Assembly: GCA_021205245.1 (NCBI GenBank)
Contig: JAJPXZ010000197.1
Location: 1 to 34,008, forward strand
Source of the DNA: Planctomycetaceae bacterium
GTDB taxonomy: Bacteria; Planctomycetota; SZUA-567
Direction: 5' to 3'
DNA length: 34,008 nucleotides
How positions within the stretch are numbered: position 1 is the first letter of the stretch; the number at the start of each line of letters is the position of its first letter. A program made the translations under genes and the position numbers. A model generated the notes under the pieces. It was not told the origin of the DNA, made no database searches, and was given only the letters and a program-made list of their open reading frames with translations. Below, piece by piece: positions 14,826 through 24,564 of the stretch.

Positions 14826-16676
14826 TCACCCCGATGGGAAGAGCATTTCTTCCGCGAAGGCGTGCTGGAAGTCGTCGCGGCCGGAGAGTTCGACATATTC
14901 CACCCGCCCGAGGAGGGCGTCGGCGCGCTCCCGTTCGGCGACTGACAGCAGGTACAGGCGCGTCCCGGCGAGAGAGGCATTGCCGACCGCTTCGACCCGC
15001 GTAGCGGGAATGCCTTCCGGCAGCAGTCCCACGCCGACGGCGGATTCGGGCCGGAGGTACGAGCCAAAGCCGCCGGCCAGGAACACCCGGTCGACCCCCT
15101 CGGCTGTGACACCCGCGACGCCGAGGAGGACCTTCACCCCGGCCGCCACCGCGCCCTTGGCGAGTTGGAATTCGCGCACGTCGCGTTGGGTCAGAGCCAC
15201 CCCCGCGTCGCCGTGACCGGTTGGGCGCTCGAGCCAGAAGGCCATGCCGTCCTCGCCTTCATGGAGGCGTTCCATCAGGTCGGCCGAGAGGCCGAGCTCT
15301 TCCGCCTCGTCCAGGTCCAGCATCCTGCCGCCTTCGTCAACGATGCCAATGCGAAGGAGCGCCGCAACCGCGTCCAGGAGGCCGGTGCCGCAGATGCCCT
15401 TTGCCGGGGCGGTGTCGCCGATAACTTTCACGACGAGCCGGTCGTCGATCACGTCCAGCCAATGGATGGCTCCAGGCTGGGCGCGCATGCCTTGGCTGAT
15501 ACGCGCGCCTTCGAAGGCGGGACCGGCGGCGGCGGCGCAGGCATAGACGCGGCCGTTCGCCGCCAGGACGATTTCGCCGTTGGTGCCGACGTCCAGAAAT
15601 AGGGTGACGCCGGGCAGGTCGGCGACGTCGTGGGCGGCGATGCCGGCGGTGATGTCGCCGCCGACATAAGCGGCGATGTTCGGGACAATCAGGAACAGGG
15701 GCGATTGCCCGCCCCAGCCGAGCGCCGACGCCGGAACCGGCGGCACGGCCCGGTAACAGGGGATGAACGGACTGACCGCCAGCGCACCCGGATCGATCCC
15801 GAGCAGCAGGTGGTTCATGACGGTGTTGCCGCCGACGGCGGCGAGGAGGATATCCCCATCCGCACCGCCTTCACGTTTGGCATCGTCCGCCAGGGCGCGG
15901 ATGGCGTCGAGGGCGAGGAGGCGCATTTCCTCCAGCTCGCCCGCGCCCTTTATCGCATAGTCCATGCGGCTGATGACGTCGTCGCCGTGCAGGTTCTGCG
16001 GATTGGCGCGGCTGGTCACCGCCAGCATTTCGCCACTGTCGATGTCGCACAACGCCGCCGCCATGGTGGTGGTGCCGAGGTCGACGGCGAGGCCGAGTCG
16101 ACGGCATTCTGTCTCCCGGCCCGTCACCGCCAGCACCCGATCACCCAAGCCGGTGACGCGGCAGGTAAACCCGTTCTGCCGCAGCACGCCGGGCAGGGTG
16201 GTCAGGATGCGGGTGTCGAAGACAAGCGTATCGGCCCCATCCATGCCTGCGTCGGCCAAGCCTTTTCGCAACCGGTCGAGATCGTTTTGCTGATCCTCTT
16301 TGGTCGGTTTCGCCAGGACAACGTCCACGCTCCATAGCCCGCCGCCCAAACCCTCCGCGCCGCGCCCGCCGATGTCGGTCAGGACCACTTCCGGCCGGTC
16401 CACGTCCGGGTCGGCCAGGGTAAGGTCCGCCATTACCTCCGCCATGCACGACGCCCGCCAGCCGTCGGCGAGCAGGACGGGCGACAGGCAGTTCCGCTGC
16501 CGGGTATCGGCCGGGACATCGCCGGACACGACATGGATGCGGCATTTGCCGCAGGTGCCGTTGCTGCCGCACGGGGTGGGCAGGGTAAAGCCGGCCAGGC
16601 GGCAGGCGTCGGACAGGCGCGTCCCGGCCGGGACGTCGACGGATTTGCCCGAAGGCGCAAAGGCGATGGTGGGCAC
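14826..16676 (-). CDS. Corrinoid-activation (RACE) protein: 2Fe-2S ferredoxin + ASKHA (DUF4445) domain
   Basis: The 616-residue protein has an N-terminal plant-type 2Fe-2S domain (residues 1-85) with C36, C42, C45 (CGSNGTCGKC) and C77. The long ASKHA/DUF4445 ATPase region follows from ~195: LGLAVDLGTTTMAAALCDI, AVGGNTVMNHLLLG, LFLDVGTNGEIVL, GICGTGLLDAVAALL and VFLAGGFGSYL. The architecture is that of reductive activators of corrinoid enzymes (RACE/RamA-like without extra clusters), which use ATP to reduce Co(II) of an inactivated methyl-transferring corrinoid protein. The start is GTG at 16676 with AAGGAG 9 bases upstream. The gene begins 18 bp after the decarboxylase-like gene. No corrinoid protein or methyltransferase is in the window, so its client is not known. 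Confidence 0.92.
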   Translation of the reverse strand: MPTIAFAPSGKSVDVPAGTRLSDACRLAGFTLPTPCGSNGTCGKCRIHVVSGDVPADTRQRNCLSPVLLADGWRASCMAEVMADLTLADPDVDRPEVVLTDIGGRGAEGLGGGLWSVDVVLAKPTKEDQQNDLDRLRKGLADAGMDGADTLVFDTRILTTLPGVLRQNGFTCRVTGLGDRVLAVTGRETECRRLGLAVDLGTTTMAAALCDIDSGEMLAVTSRANPQNLHGDDVISRMDYAIKGAGELEEMRLLALDAIRALADDAKREGGADGDILLAAVGGNTVMNHLLLGIDPGALAVSPFIPCYRAVPPVPASALGWGGQSPLFLIVPNIAAYVGGDITAGIAAHDVADLPGVTLFLDVGTNGEIVLAANGRVYACAAAAGPAFEGARISQGMRAQPGAIHWLDVIDDRLVVKVIGDTAPAKGICGTGLLDAVAALLRIGIVDEGGRMLDLDEAEELGLSADLMERLHEGEDGMAFWLERPTGHGDAGVALTQRDVREFQLAKGAVAAGVKVLLGVAGVTAEGVDRVFLAGGFGSYLRPESAVGVGLLPEGIPATRVEAVGNASLAGTRLYLLSVAERERADALLGRVEYVELSGRDDFQHAFAEEMLFPSG

Positions 16677-16694
16677 TGCGGCTACTCCTTGCGT

Positions 16695-17858
16695 TTATGG
16701 TTTGGTGTCGCCCCGATGCAACGGCTCGCCGCCGCTTACGAGGAAATCACGGAAATTGCAGCCCATCTCGGCAAAGGGGATTGTGGGCCGTCCCAGATCT
16801 TTACGGAAGCCCCGCTTGATTCTGACCTCGATAAACCACGGCCCCGCTTCGTCCCGGAACCGGCGGACAGCGTCCTGCAGTTCGTCCGTTTCCTCAACTC
16901 GCGTCGTCATGCGGTAGCCGCAGGCGCGGGCCATGGATTCGAGATCCACGTCAGCGCCGAGGTTGGGCTGGCCGCCGACCGAATCGTGGACGCCGTTGTT
17001 CATGAGGATATGCACCAGGTTGGACGGCTTCCGACTGGCAATAAGCGGCAACGCGCCCAGGTGCATAAACAGCGCGCCGTCGCCGTCAAGGCACACGACC
17101 TGCCGGTCCGGCTGTGCCATCGCCGCACCAAGGGCAATCATCGACGCATGGCCCATCGCGCCGGCGTTGAGGAAATCGCGCTCGTGCGGCTGGCCCGACG
17201 CTTCGCGGAGTTCGAACAGTTCGCGCGACGCCATGCCGGTCGACGCGACAACAGGGCAGGTCGGGTCGAGGTTTTTGATGATTGTCCGGATAGCGTCCTC
17301 GCGGGTGAGGCCGGGCGTCTCGTATCCGGCCGGCACGGTCGGCGACGGCGTAAAGCAGCCGTGACGGAAAAGGAGGACATGCGGCCCGGGGTTTGTCTGC
17401 ATGTGTTTGAAGGTTCGGTCGAGGGTCTGTTTCGTTTCGTCCAGGTCGGGGGTGATGACGGCGCAGGGGATGTCCAGACATTCGAACATCGTTTGCGTCA
17501 CCTCGCCCTGGCGCAAGTGTTGCGGTTCGTCCTTGCGCCCCGGTTCGCCGCGCCAGCCCACCAGCAGCAGCATCGGGACCGCGTACACGCTCGGGTCGGC
17601 CAACGACAGCATTGGGTTGAGAGCGTTGCCGATGCCGCTATTCTGCATATAGACGGCGGGGATGTGGCCGGTGCCGAAGTAATGCCCGGCCGCCAACGCC
17701 ACCGCGCCGCCTTCGTTATGGGTCAGCACATGGCCGCCTTTGGGCGGATGCTGATAGACGTAATTGCACAAGCTTTCCAAAACGGTGTCAGGCACGCCGG
17801 CGTAGAAGTCAACGCCACGGCCTTCGAGTTCGCGGCAAAAATCGGCAGGATCATACAT
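16695..17858 (-). CDS. Phosphonopyruvate (or sulfopyruvate) decarboxylase-like ThDP enzyme
   Basis: The 387-residue ThDP enzyme begins FYAGVPDTVLESLCNYV and has HNEGGAVALAAGHYFGTG with E49, the Glu that activates the thiazolium. AVYMQNSGIGNALNPMLSL and WRGEPGRKDEPQH follow. The cofactor motif is GDGALFMHLGAL, and about 28 residues after its GDG comes MNNGVHDSVGGQP. This order and length match AepY/Ppd phosphonopyruvate decarboxylase, which makes phosphonoacetaldehyde; sulfopyruvate decarboxylase is the main alternative, usually shorter or split in two. PEP mutase and an AEP transaminase, which would confirm phosphonate synthesis, are not in the window. GGAGG precedes the ATG. It is the first gene of the minus-strand operon with RACE and the Maf fusion. 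Confidence 0.88.
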   Translation of the reverse strand: MYDPADFCRELEGRGVDFYAGVPDTVLESLCNYVYQHPPKGGHVLTHNEGGAVALAAGHYFGTGHIPAVYMQNSGIGNALNPMLSLADPSVYAVPMLLLVGWRGEPGRKDEPQHLRQGEVTQTMFECLDIPCAVITPDLDETKQTLDRTFKHMQTNPGPHVLLFRHGCFTPSPTVPAGYETPGLTREDAIRTIIKNLDPTCPVVASTGMASRELFELREASGQPHERDFLNAGAMGHASMIALGAAMAQPDRQVVCLDGDGALFMHLGALPLIASRKPSNLVHILMNNGVHDSVGGQPNLGADVDLESMARACGYRMTTRVEETDELQDAVRRFRDEAGPWFIEVRIKRGFRKDLGRPTIPFAEMGCNFRDFLVSGGEPLHRGDTKP

Positions 17859-17923
17859 GCGAATTTCCTCCAGAAAACCCTCACCGTGCTACGGTTACTC
17901 ATTACGATACAACCCACCCCAAA

Positions 17924-17986
17924 CGTCACCCCGGCGTGCGGACCTCCGCCAGCGGGGTTAACAGGCGGTTCGGCCGGGGTCCACGG
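17924..17986 (+). repeat. Dispersed intergenic repeat, copy 4 (pair B, left)
   Basis: Same element as at 7088, from CGTCACCCCGGCGTGCGG to GGCCGGGGTCCACGGG. The centre reads CCGCCAGCGGGG. It lies 65 bp upstream of the decarboxylase start codon. Confidence 0.85.
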
Positions 17987-18054
17987 GGCTGAACGGTGAA
18001 TACACCTATCTTATTTGAACCGATTGTTCGAGTTTGGTGTTATCAATGTTTATT

Positions 18055-18118
18055 CCCGTGGACCCCGGCCGAACCGCCCGTTTTTCCCGCTGGTTTACGC
18101 CCGCACGCCGGGGTGACG
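18055..18118 (-). repeat. Dispersed intergenic repeat, copy 5 (pair B, right)
   Basis: Reverse-complement copy, from CCCGTGGACCCCGGCCG to GCCGGGGTGACG. The 68-bp spacer 17987-18054 is AT-rich (TTATTTGAACC, TATCAATG) and contains no gene. It ends 19 bp before the stop side of the methyltransferase gene. Confidence 0.85.
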
Positions 18119-18136
18119 TTTGGGGAAGGCGCAGCG

Positions 18137-19318
18137 TTAGCGGCTCACCCGCGCAAACAGCGCTTTGAGGTAACGCCCTTGCGGAAAATCACCCGCCACC
18201 GGATGGTCCGCCCCCGGCCCGAACGTCCCGAAGATGGTCAAGTTGATACCGGACTCGGCCGCAGCCTTGCGGACCGCCTGCCGCCAGCGCTCCTCAGGCA
18301 CCGCGCCGGAGCAACTGCAGGTCACGAACACACCGTTATGGCGCACCGCCTTGAGGGCGGCCTTGTTCATATCGTAGTAGGTCTTGAGCGCGCGTTCGAC
18401 ATCATCAATCCCGGCCGCCAGCTTCGGCGGGTCCAGCACGACGAGGTCGTGGTCGCGTTTGGCGGCGGCCCGCTCGCGCAGTTCGTCGAAGACGTCCCGG
18501 TGGAGGAGGTCGATGCCGCCCGCGTTGTTGAGGTCGCAGTTCGCCTTCGCCATCGCCAGCGCTTCTTCGTCCAGATCCACCGCTTCCACCCGCTTCGCGC
18601 CGCCTTTCCAGGCCGACAGGGCAAAGCCGCCCGAGTAGCAGCAGCAGTCGAGCACGTCCCGTCCCTTGGCCAGGAATGCCACCCGCGCGCGGTTGTCGCG
18701 TTGGTCGAGGAAAAAGCCGGTCTTGTGGCCGGTCAGGAAATCGACCCGATAACGGATGCCGTTCTCGGTAATGTCGACATGGCCGGGCGCGGGGAAGCGT
18801 TTCTCCAGTGGGGCGAAGGAGACGCCTTCTTTTTTTGCCGCATTCGCGTCGCCACGGACCACCGCCCGGCAGCCCGGGTAGAGTTCCGCCAGGGCGGTGA
18901 CCAGTTCATCCGCCATATAGAGCCAGCCCGCCACATACGGTTCGATTAAAAGCACGTCGGCAAATTTGTCGATAACCAATCCAGGCAATGCGTCCGCTTC
19001 GGCGTGGACGAGGCGGTAGCTGTCGCCCGACCGCGCCAGGTCGATGGCTGATTCGCGGAGCGCCTTGGCGTCCCGCAGCCGCCGCAGGAAAAAGGCGGTG
19101 TCGACTGATTCGTTCTTGTCCTCGGTGAGCATTCGCAGGGCGATGGTGTTTTCCGGATGGTAAAAGGCGCGGCCGACAAAGCCGCCGTCGCGGTTCCGGA
19201 CTTCAACCAGCGACCCGGCTACGAGGTCGATGCCGCGCGGGGCCTGGGTCATTTTCTTGAAAATCCACGGATGCCGCGAGTTGCGCGGCGTCTTCAGCGT
19301 TACCAGGGGGAGGAGCAT
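18137..19318 (-). CDS. Class I SAM-dependent rRNA (RlmI-type) methyltransferase
   Basis: The 393-residue protein has an N-terminal PUA domain (about 1-75: KTPRNSRHPWIFKKM, DLVAGSLVEVRNRDGGFVGRAFY). A Rossmann methyltransferase follows: GHKTGFFLDQRDNRARVA, then LDCCCYSGGFALSAWKGGA (motif I), VEAVDLDEEAL, DLVVLDPPKLA (motif IV with DPP) and VTCSCSGAVP. This is the YccW/RlmI family, which methylates a cytosine of 23S rRNA (m5C1962 in E. coli). The CSCS in the position of the catalytic Cys fits an m5C enzyme. AAAGGAAA precedes the ATG. It diverges from argB. The exact target is by homology only. Confidence 0.9.
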   Translation of the reverse strand: MLLPLVTLKTPRNSRHPWIFKKMTQAPRGIDLVAGSLVEVRNRDGGFVGRAFYHPENTIALRMLTEDKNESVDTAFFLRRLRDAKALRESAIDLARSGDSYRLVHAEADALPGLVIDKFADVLLIEPYVAGWLYMADELVTALAELYPGCRAVVRGDANAAKKEGVSFAPLEKRFPAPGHVDITENGIRYRVDFLTGHKTGFFLDQRDNRARVAFLAKGRDVLDCCCYSGGFALSAWKGGAKRVEAVDLDEEALAMAKANCDLNNAGGIDLLHRDVFDELRERAAAKRDHDLVVLDPPKLAAGIDDVERALKTYYDMNKAALKAVRHNGVFVTCSCSGAVPEERWRQAVRKAAAESGINLTIFGTFGPGADHPVAGDFPQGRYLKALFARVSR

Positions 19319-19363
19319 GCGTTTCCTTTATCGTGTAAGGCGGCCCGTCGTCGCGGCCACCCC

Positions 19364-19390
19364 TTGACACAACGGGCAATAACCTATACC
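19364..19390 (+). promoter_or_regulatory. argB promoter
   Basis: A perfect TTGACA (19364-19369) is followed after 15 bases by TATACC (19385-19390). The spacer is short; an alternative -10 TACCGT at 17-base spacing is weaker. Located 56 bases ahead of the argB start. Confidence 0.5.
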
Positions 19391-19445
19391 GTCAAAAACT
19401 AATCCCGCACCGGGAAGCCCCTATTATGACCACAGGAAGAGCCGA

Positions 19446-20354
19446 ATGGAAGACGCAGTCAAAAAAGCCCATGTCCTCACCGAAGCGCTCCCCTATATCC
19501 GGGAGTTCAAGAATCGCTTTATCGTCATCAAGTTGGGCGGTTCGGCGCAGGACGATCCGGGCATTCTCAAGAACATCTTCATCGATTGCCAGATCATGCT
19601 GGCTGTCGGCATGCGGCCGGTCATCGTCTACGGCGGCGGCAAGAAAATCTCGGCCGCGATGAAGGAAACCGGCGTCTCGGCCCGCTTCATCCACGGCCAG
19701 CGCGTCACCGACATGGCCACCATGCAGATTGTGGCGCGGGTGCTGTCGGACGAAGTCGGCGGCGACCTCCTCAGGCTCCTCGAGGAATCGGGCGGACTTG
19801 GTTTTCTCCTGAACGGCCGCGACCACGGCTTCCTCCGGGCGATCAAAAAGTCCCTCCCCAGCCATCCCGGGGCGGACCTCGGTTTTGTCGGCGAACCGGT
19901 CGCCATCGACGCGACGCCGGTGCACCACGCGTTCGAGGATTTCCATTGGCCCGACGGCAAGGAGCGGATTCCCCTGATCGCGCCGGTCGCCTGTGGCTGC
20001 GGCAGGGAGTCAGGGTATCTGTATAATGTAAACGGCGACACAGCCGCCGCCCTTATCGCCCGCGATCTCCATGCCGAGAAGCTGGTGTTTATTTCCGACA
20101 TCTCGGGGATCTATCGCGACAAAAATGACGCCGGCAGCATTTTATCCCACCTGGATCGGCGCGAAGTCGAACAGTTGATTGAAGACGAGATCATCGTGGG
20201 CGGCATGATTCCCAAGGTGGAAGCGTGCCTGTTCGCCCTCGAGGGTGGGGTCAACAAGGCCCACATCGTCGCCGGCACCCAGCCCCATGCGCTGCTGCTG
20301 GAAATTTTCACCAAGTCCGGCGTGGGCACGGAAATCGTGTTGGAGAAAAAATGA
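19446..20354 (+). CDS. argB: Acetylglutamate kinase
   Basis: ArgB phosphorylates N-acetylglutamate, the second step of arginine synthesis. The 302 residues have the amino-acid-kinase order FIVIKLGGSAQDDP (phosphate loop), VIVYGGGKKISAAM, RFIHGQRVTD (substrate-binding Arg), NVNGDTAAALIARDL, LVFISDISGIY and IIVGGMIPKVEAC (Lys of the active site). Its N-terminus (MEDAVKKAHVLTEALPYI) resembles the extended helix used for arginine-inhibited hexamers, so feedback inhibition is possible but inferred. AGGAAGAG precedes the ATG. argD follows after 130 bp. Confidence 0.96.
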   Translation: MEDAVKKAHVLTEALPYIREFKNRFIVIKLGGSAQDDPGILKNIFIDCQIMLAVGMRPVIVYGGGKKISAAMKETGVSARFIHGQRVTDMATMQIVARVLSDEVGGDLLRLLEESGGLGFLLNGRDHGFLRAIKKSLPSHPGADLGFVGEPVAIDATPVHHAFEDFHWPDGKERIPLIAPVACGCGRESGYLYNVNGDTAAALIARDLHAEKLVFISDISGIYRDKNDAGSILSHLDRREVEQLIEDEIIVGGMIPKVEACLFALEGGVNKAHIVAGTQPHALLLEIFTKSGVGTEIVLEKK

Positions 20355-20449
20355 CCATCCATTTCCCGCCCCGGCCCCGGCACGCCTTTCGACGACGACG
20401 ATAAACGGCGGTTGCTGTTTTCGTTGTTTACCCATTATTTCTAAAAAAG

Positions 20450-20466
20450 GCCTTATGAATTAAGGC
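20450..20466 (+). other. Small hairpin ahead of argD
   Basis: Stem GCCTTA/TAAGGC (6 bp) with loop TGAAT lies between argB and argD. It follows an A6 run and contains ATG-AAT-TAA, a two-codon frame. Too weak to be called a terminator with any confidence. Confidence 0.3.
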
Positions 20467-20484
20467 TCACGAAAGGCGTGCACC

Positions 20485-21699
20485 ATGAACTTCACCGACA
20501 TCCAGGATCAATTCAGCCAATACGTCATCTCCAATTACACCCGGTACCCCGTCTGCATTGTCAGGGGCGAGGGCTCGAAGCTGTGGGACACCGAAGGCCG
20601 CGAATATCTCGACCTCTTCCCCGGCTGGGGCGTGGCCGGTCTCGGTCACTGCCATCCCGCCGTCGCCGACGCGATTGCGAAGCAGGCGCATAAGCTTATC
20701 CACGTCGCCAACCATTATTATAACGAAGAGCAGGGCGAGTTCGGCGAAGTCCTCGCCACCCGGGCGGGCGGCCGCAAGGTGTTTTTCTGCAACTCCGGCG
20801 CCGAAGCCAACGAAGCCGCCATCAAGTTGTCGCGGCTGGCGCGGCAGCCCCGCTATAAAATCATCACCATGCAGCATTCGTTCCACGGCCGGACCCTTGG
20901 GGCCATCAGCGCCACCGGCCAGGCCGAATACCAGGCCGGGTTCACCCCCATCCTGCCCGGCTTCGCCTATGCGCGCATGAACGACCTCGCCTCGGTCGCC
21001 GAACTGGTCGACGCCGACACCTGCGCCATCATGGTCGAGCCGGTCCAGGGCGAAGGCGGCGTGATTCCGGCGACGCCCGAGTTCCTCCAGGGCCTCCGGA
21101 AGCTCTGCGACGACAAAAACCTTGTCCTCGTCTTTGACGAAGTCCAGACCGCGCCCTGCCGGTTGGGCGAATGGTTCGGCTACCAGTATTTCGGCGTCGA
21201 GCCGGACATCATCACGACAGCCAAGGCGATCGCGGGCGGCATGCCCATGGCGGCGTTGTTGGCGAAGCCGGACGTCGCCGCCGCGTTGAAGCCCGGCACC
21301 CACGCCTCGACCTTTGGCGGCCATTCCCTCGGCTGTGCCGCCGGCATCGCCGCCTTCAAGGCGATGGAAGACGAAAAGGTCATGGACAACGTCAAGACCC
21401 TCGGCGCGTGGCTGGACGAGCGCCTCGGCGGGTTGGTCGGGCCGGAGCGGGGCGTCAAGGCGGTGCGGCGGTGCGGGTTTATGATCGGCATCGACCTCAC
21501 CTTCCCCGGTTCCGATCTCGTCGCCGATTGCCGCAACCACGGCCTCCTCATCAATTGCACCCACGGGACGGTGCTCAGGCTGCTTCCTGCCCTGAATATC
21601 TCGAAGGCGGACTTGGACAAGGGTGTAGCTATTATCGAAGATTGCCTCGACCGCGCGGTCAAGCGTTCGGGCAGCGTGCGGCTGACGGCGAGGAAGTAG
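20485..21699 (+). CDS. argD: Acetylornithine aminotransferase
   Basis: ArgD is a class III PLP aminotransferase that turns N-acetylglutamate semialdehyde into N-acetylornithine. In 404 residues it shows LFPGWGVAGLGHCHP, FFCNSGAEANEAAIKL (~100-115), SFHGRTLGA, EPVQGEGGV, VFDEVQTAPCRLG (Asp218) and the Schiff-base Lys K247 in TTAKAIAGGMPMAALL. The usual GVGRTG after DEVQT is APCRLG here, a mild deviation. It follows argB, which supports the arginine assignment over the DapC-type reaction that some ArgD also carry out. AAGG lies about 12 bases before the ATG. The AT-rich inverted repeat begins 4 bp after the stop. Confidence 0.93.
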   Translation: MNFTDIQDQFSQYVISNYTRYPVCIVRGEGSKLWDTEGREYLDLFPGWGVAGLGHCHPAVADAIAKQAHKLIHVANHYYNEEQGEFGEVLATRAGGRKVFFCNSGAEANEAAIKLSRLARQPRYKIITMQHSFHGRTLGAISATGQAEYQAGFTPILPGFAYARMNDLASVAELVDADTCAIMVEPVQGEGGVIPATPEFLQGLRKLCDDKNLVLVFDEVQTAPCRLGEWFGYQYFGVEPDIITTAKAIAGGMPMAALLAKPDVAAALKPGTHASTFGGHSLGCAAGIAAFKAMEDEKVMDNVKTLGAWLDERLGGLVGPERGVKAVRRCGFMIGIDLTFPGSDLVADCRNHGLLINCTHGTVLRLLPALNISKADLDKGVAIIEDCLDRAVKRSGSVRLTARK

Positions 21700-21702
21700 C
21701 TG

Positions 21703-21820
21703 TACAATTCACAATTCATAATTCACAATGCACAATCATGGTACAATTATGCAATTCACAATGCGTGGGAGTATAAGGCGGTTTTAATTGTGAATTGTGA
21801 ATTGTGCATTGTGAATTGCC
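21703..21820. repeat. AT-rich inverted repeat between argD and clpC
   Basis: A ~118-bp element built from AATTCACAAT units on the left (21705-21765) and AATTGTGAATTG units on the right (21785-21820), able to fold into a long imperfect hairpin. The unpaired middle reads GTGGGAGTATAAGGCGG. Its base composition is unlike the GC-rich surroundings. It looks like a MITE-like palindromic unit. There is no open frame inside. Confidence 0.75.
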
Positions 21821-21950
21821 ATGCAAATCCATACCATATACGTTAAGTGAGGATATAACGCACCGGCCTCCCCGTCGAGGGATAGCGCGGGCGAAATGAT
21901 ATGTATATGGGAATCATCCCTCTCTTCAACGTAAATAGGAGCCAGACAAC

Positions 21951-24533
21951 ATGCTGGAGAAATTTACCGATCGCGCCCGCAAGGTGATCAACCTTGCCAG
22001 GCAGGAGGCCGAGCGCCTCGGGCACGAATTCATAGGTACGGAACATATATTGCTGGGATTGGTGAAGGAAGGATCCGGCGTCGCCGCCAACGTGTTGGAA
22101 AACCTCGGCGTCGATCTCGAAAAGATCCGTTTGGAAGTGGAAAAATACGTCTCGTCCCCGGGCGAGACCATTTCCGCCTCTTCGTCCCTTCCCTTTACCC
22201 CCAAGGCCAAGAAAGTGCTTGAGCTGGCGATGGAAGAAGCCCGCAATCTCGAGCACAACTATATCGGCACCGAGCACCTGCTGCTGGGCGTCCTCCGTGA
22301 GCAGGACGGCATGGCGGCGCAGGTTCTCCTCAACCTCGGCGTCAAGCTGGAAGACGTCAGGGCCGAACTGATGGAACTCCTCGGCGCGGACGTGAATCAG
22401 GAACAGGGCGGCACCGCCCACGGCGGCGAAACAGCCAAGCAGGACGCCGAAAACGCCACCCCGGCCCTCGACTCGTTCGGCCGCGACCTGACCCAACTCG
22501 CCCGCGAAGGTACCCTCGACCCGGTTATCGGCAGGTCGAAGGAAATTCAGCGCGTTTTGCAAATCCTCTCCCGCCGCACCAAGAACAACCCGGTGCTGCT
22601 GGGCGAAGCCGGCGTCGGCAAGACAGCCATCGTCGAAGGCTTGGCGCAGGACATCATCAACGGCAACGTGCCGGAGCTGCTCTTGGGCAAGCGTATCGTC
22701 GTCCTCGACCTCGCCATGATGGTCGCCGGGACGAAGTATCGCGGTCAGTTCGAGGAACGCATCAAGGCGGTCATGAACGAAGTCCGCCGCGCCAAGAACG
22801 TCATCCTCTTTATTGACGAACTCCACACCCTCGTCGGTGCCGGTGGAGCCGAAGGCTCTATCGACGCGTCGAATGTCCTGAAGCCCGCTCTCGCGCGCGG
22901 CGAAGTGCAGTGCGTCGGCGCGACCACGCTGGACGAATACCGCAAGTATGTCGAAAAGGACACCGCGCTCGAACGGCGCTTCCAGTCCATCATCGTCAAC
23001 CCGCCGAGCGCCCAGGAGACGATTGCCATCCTGAAGGGCCTCCGGGATCGCTACGAAGCCCACCACCGCGTCCGCATCACGGACGAGGCGTTGGAAGAAG
23101 CGGTCAAGCTGTCGGAACGTTATATCTCCGGCCGCTTCCTACCGGACAAGGCTATCGACGTCATCGACGAAGCCGGTTCCCGGGTGCGTCTCTCGTCCCT
23201 GACCCGTCCGCCGGATCTCAAGGACAAGGAAAAAGAGGTCGAAACGCTGGAGCGCGAGAAGAAGGAGGCTGTCAACGCCCAGGACTTCGAGCGCGCCGCT
23301 CGCGTCCGCGACCAGGCCGAAGCCTTGAAGAAAGAGATCAAGGAAATCAAGGAAGCGTGGAAAGAAAAGACCCACGCCGCCCGTGGCGTCGTCGGCGAAG
23401 ATGCGGTGACGGAAGTCGTCTCGTCCATGACCGGCATTCCGCTTTACAAGCTCGAAGCCAAAGAGCAGGAGCGGATGCTCAAGATTGAGGACGAGCTGCA
23501 CAAGCGGGTGGTCAGCCAGGACGACGCCATTTCGGCCATCGCCCGGGCGGTCCGCCGTTCCCGTGCCGGCCTCAAGGATCCGCGCCGTCCCATGGGGACG
23601 TTCCTCTTCCTCGGCCCCACCGGCGTCGGCAAGACGCTGCTCGCGCGGGCCTTGGCCGAGTTCATGTTCGGCGAGGAAGACGCGCTTATCCAAATCGACA
23701 TGTCCGAGTACATGGAGAAGCACGCGGTCAGCCGTTTGGTCGGCGCGCCTCCGGGATATGTCGGCTTCGAAGAAGGCGGGCAGTTGACCGAAAAGGTCCG
23801 CCGCCGTCCCTACTCGGTGCTGCTGCTGGACGAGCTCGAGAAGGCGCACCACGACATCTTCAACATCCTGTTGCAGATTATGGAAGAGGGCAAGGTCACG
23901 GACAGCTACGGCCGCAAGGTCGACTTCCGCAATACCATCCTTATCATGACCTCAAACGTCGGTGCCGACCTGATCAAGAAGCAGGGCACGCTCGGCTTCA
24001 ACAAGCGGTCGGACGAAACCGATTTCGACCGGCTGAAAAAGAGTCTCACCGAAGCAGTGGAGCGGGAATTCCGCCCCGAGTTCATCAACCGTATCGACGA
24101 GTTGATCGTCTTCAAATATCTCTCTCTGGAGGATATGGACAAGATTATCGACATCGAGATTTCGGGTCTCCGGAAACGCCTGGGCGAGCAGTTCATCGGC
24201 CTCGAACTGGACGCCGATGCCCGCAAGTTCCTGATCGAAAAGGGCTACAACCAGGACTTCGGCGCGCGTCCGTTGCGTCGTACCATCAGCCGTCAGATCG
24301 AAGACCCCATCGCCGAGGAAATACTCGGCGGCGGCGTCACCCCCGGAACGAGGGTGACGGTCAGGCTGAAGGACGACCACGTCTACTTCGATTCCGAACC
24401 GGATCCGACCCTCATGCCGGAGCGGAGCGAACGGCGGGACGAAGAGACTCCCGCCGACGACCAGTCCAGCGAGTCCGTCTCCGTAACGGAAGAAGAGAAG
24501 AAGCCGGGCGACGACGAACCGTATCGCGATTAA
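21951..24533 (+). CDS. clpC: AAA+ unfoldase ClpC
   Basis: ClpC unfolds proteins and feeds them to ClpP. The 860 residues show two Clp-N repeats ([20 protein letters not shown] and [16 protein letters not shown], residues ~1-145), and AAA-1 with GEAGVGKT and [15 protein letters not shown]-type linker ([15 protein letters not shown], ~440-460) sets ClpC apart from ClpA and ClpB. AAA-2 carries GPTGVGKT and [14 protein letters not shown] lies within [10 protein letters not shown], at the place of the ClpP-binding loop. The tail is acidic ([14 protein letters not shown]), longer than in many homologues. AGGAG precedes the ATG. No clpP, mcsA/mcsB or ctsR is next to it, so its adaptors and regulator are not visible. 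Confidence 0.97.
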   Translation: MLEKFTDRARKVINLARQEAERLGHEFIGTEHILLGLVKEGSGVAANVLENLGVDLEKIRLEVEKYVSSPGETISASSSLPFTPKAKKVLELAMEEARNLEHNYIGTEHLLLGVLREQDGMAAQVLLNLGVKLEDVRAELMELLGADVNQEQGGTAHGGETAKQDAENATPALDSFGRDLTQLAREGTLDPVIGRSKEIQRVLQILSRRTKNNPVLLGEAGVGKTAIVEGLAQDIINGNVPELLLGKRIVVLDLAMMVAGTKYRGQFEERIKAVMNEVRRAKNVILFIDELHTLVGAGGAEGSIDASNVLKPALARGEVQCVGATTLDEYRKYVEKDTALERRFQSIIVNPPSAQETIAILKGLRDRYEAHHRVRITDEALEEAVKLSERYISGRFLPDKAIDVIDEAGSRVRLSSLTRPPDLKDKEKEVETLEREKKEAVNAQDFERAARVRDQAEALKKEIKEIKEAWKEKTHAARGVVGEDAVTEVVSSMTGIPLYKLEAKEQERMLKIEDELHKRVVSQDDAISAIARAVRRSRAGLKDPRRPMGTFLFLGPTGVGKTLLARALAEFMFGEEDALIQIDMSEYMEKHAVSRLVGAPPGYVGFEEGGQLTEKVRRRPYSVLLLDELEKAHHDIFNILLQIMEEGKVTDSYGRKVDFRNTILIMTSNVGADLIKKQGTLGFNKRSDETDFDRLKKSLTEAVEREFRPEFINRIDELIVFKYLSLEDMDKIIDIEISGLRKRLGEQFIGLELDADARKFLIEKGYNQDFGARPLRRTISRQIEDPIAEEILGGGVTPGTRVTVRLKDDHVYFDSEPDPTLMPERSERRDEETPADDQSSESVSVTEEEKKPGDDEPYRD

Positions 24534-24564
24534 GCATGCGAGGAAGTAATACATACAAGTAGTG

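Noticed and set aside
20467-21564. 365-codon minus-strand frame across argD
   Set aside because: Antisense shadow of argD, with the same GC-skewed composition and no motif.
21843-23066. 407-codon minus-strand frame across the start of clpC
   Set aside because: Antisense shadow of clpC with repetitive Asp/Gly/Phe-rich translation.
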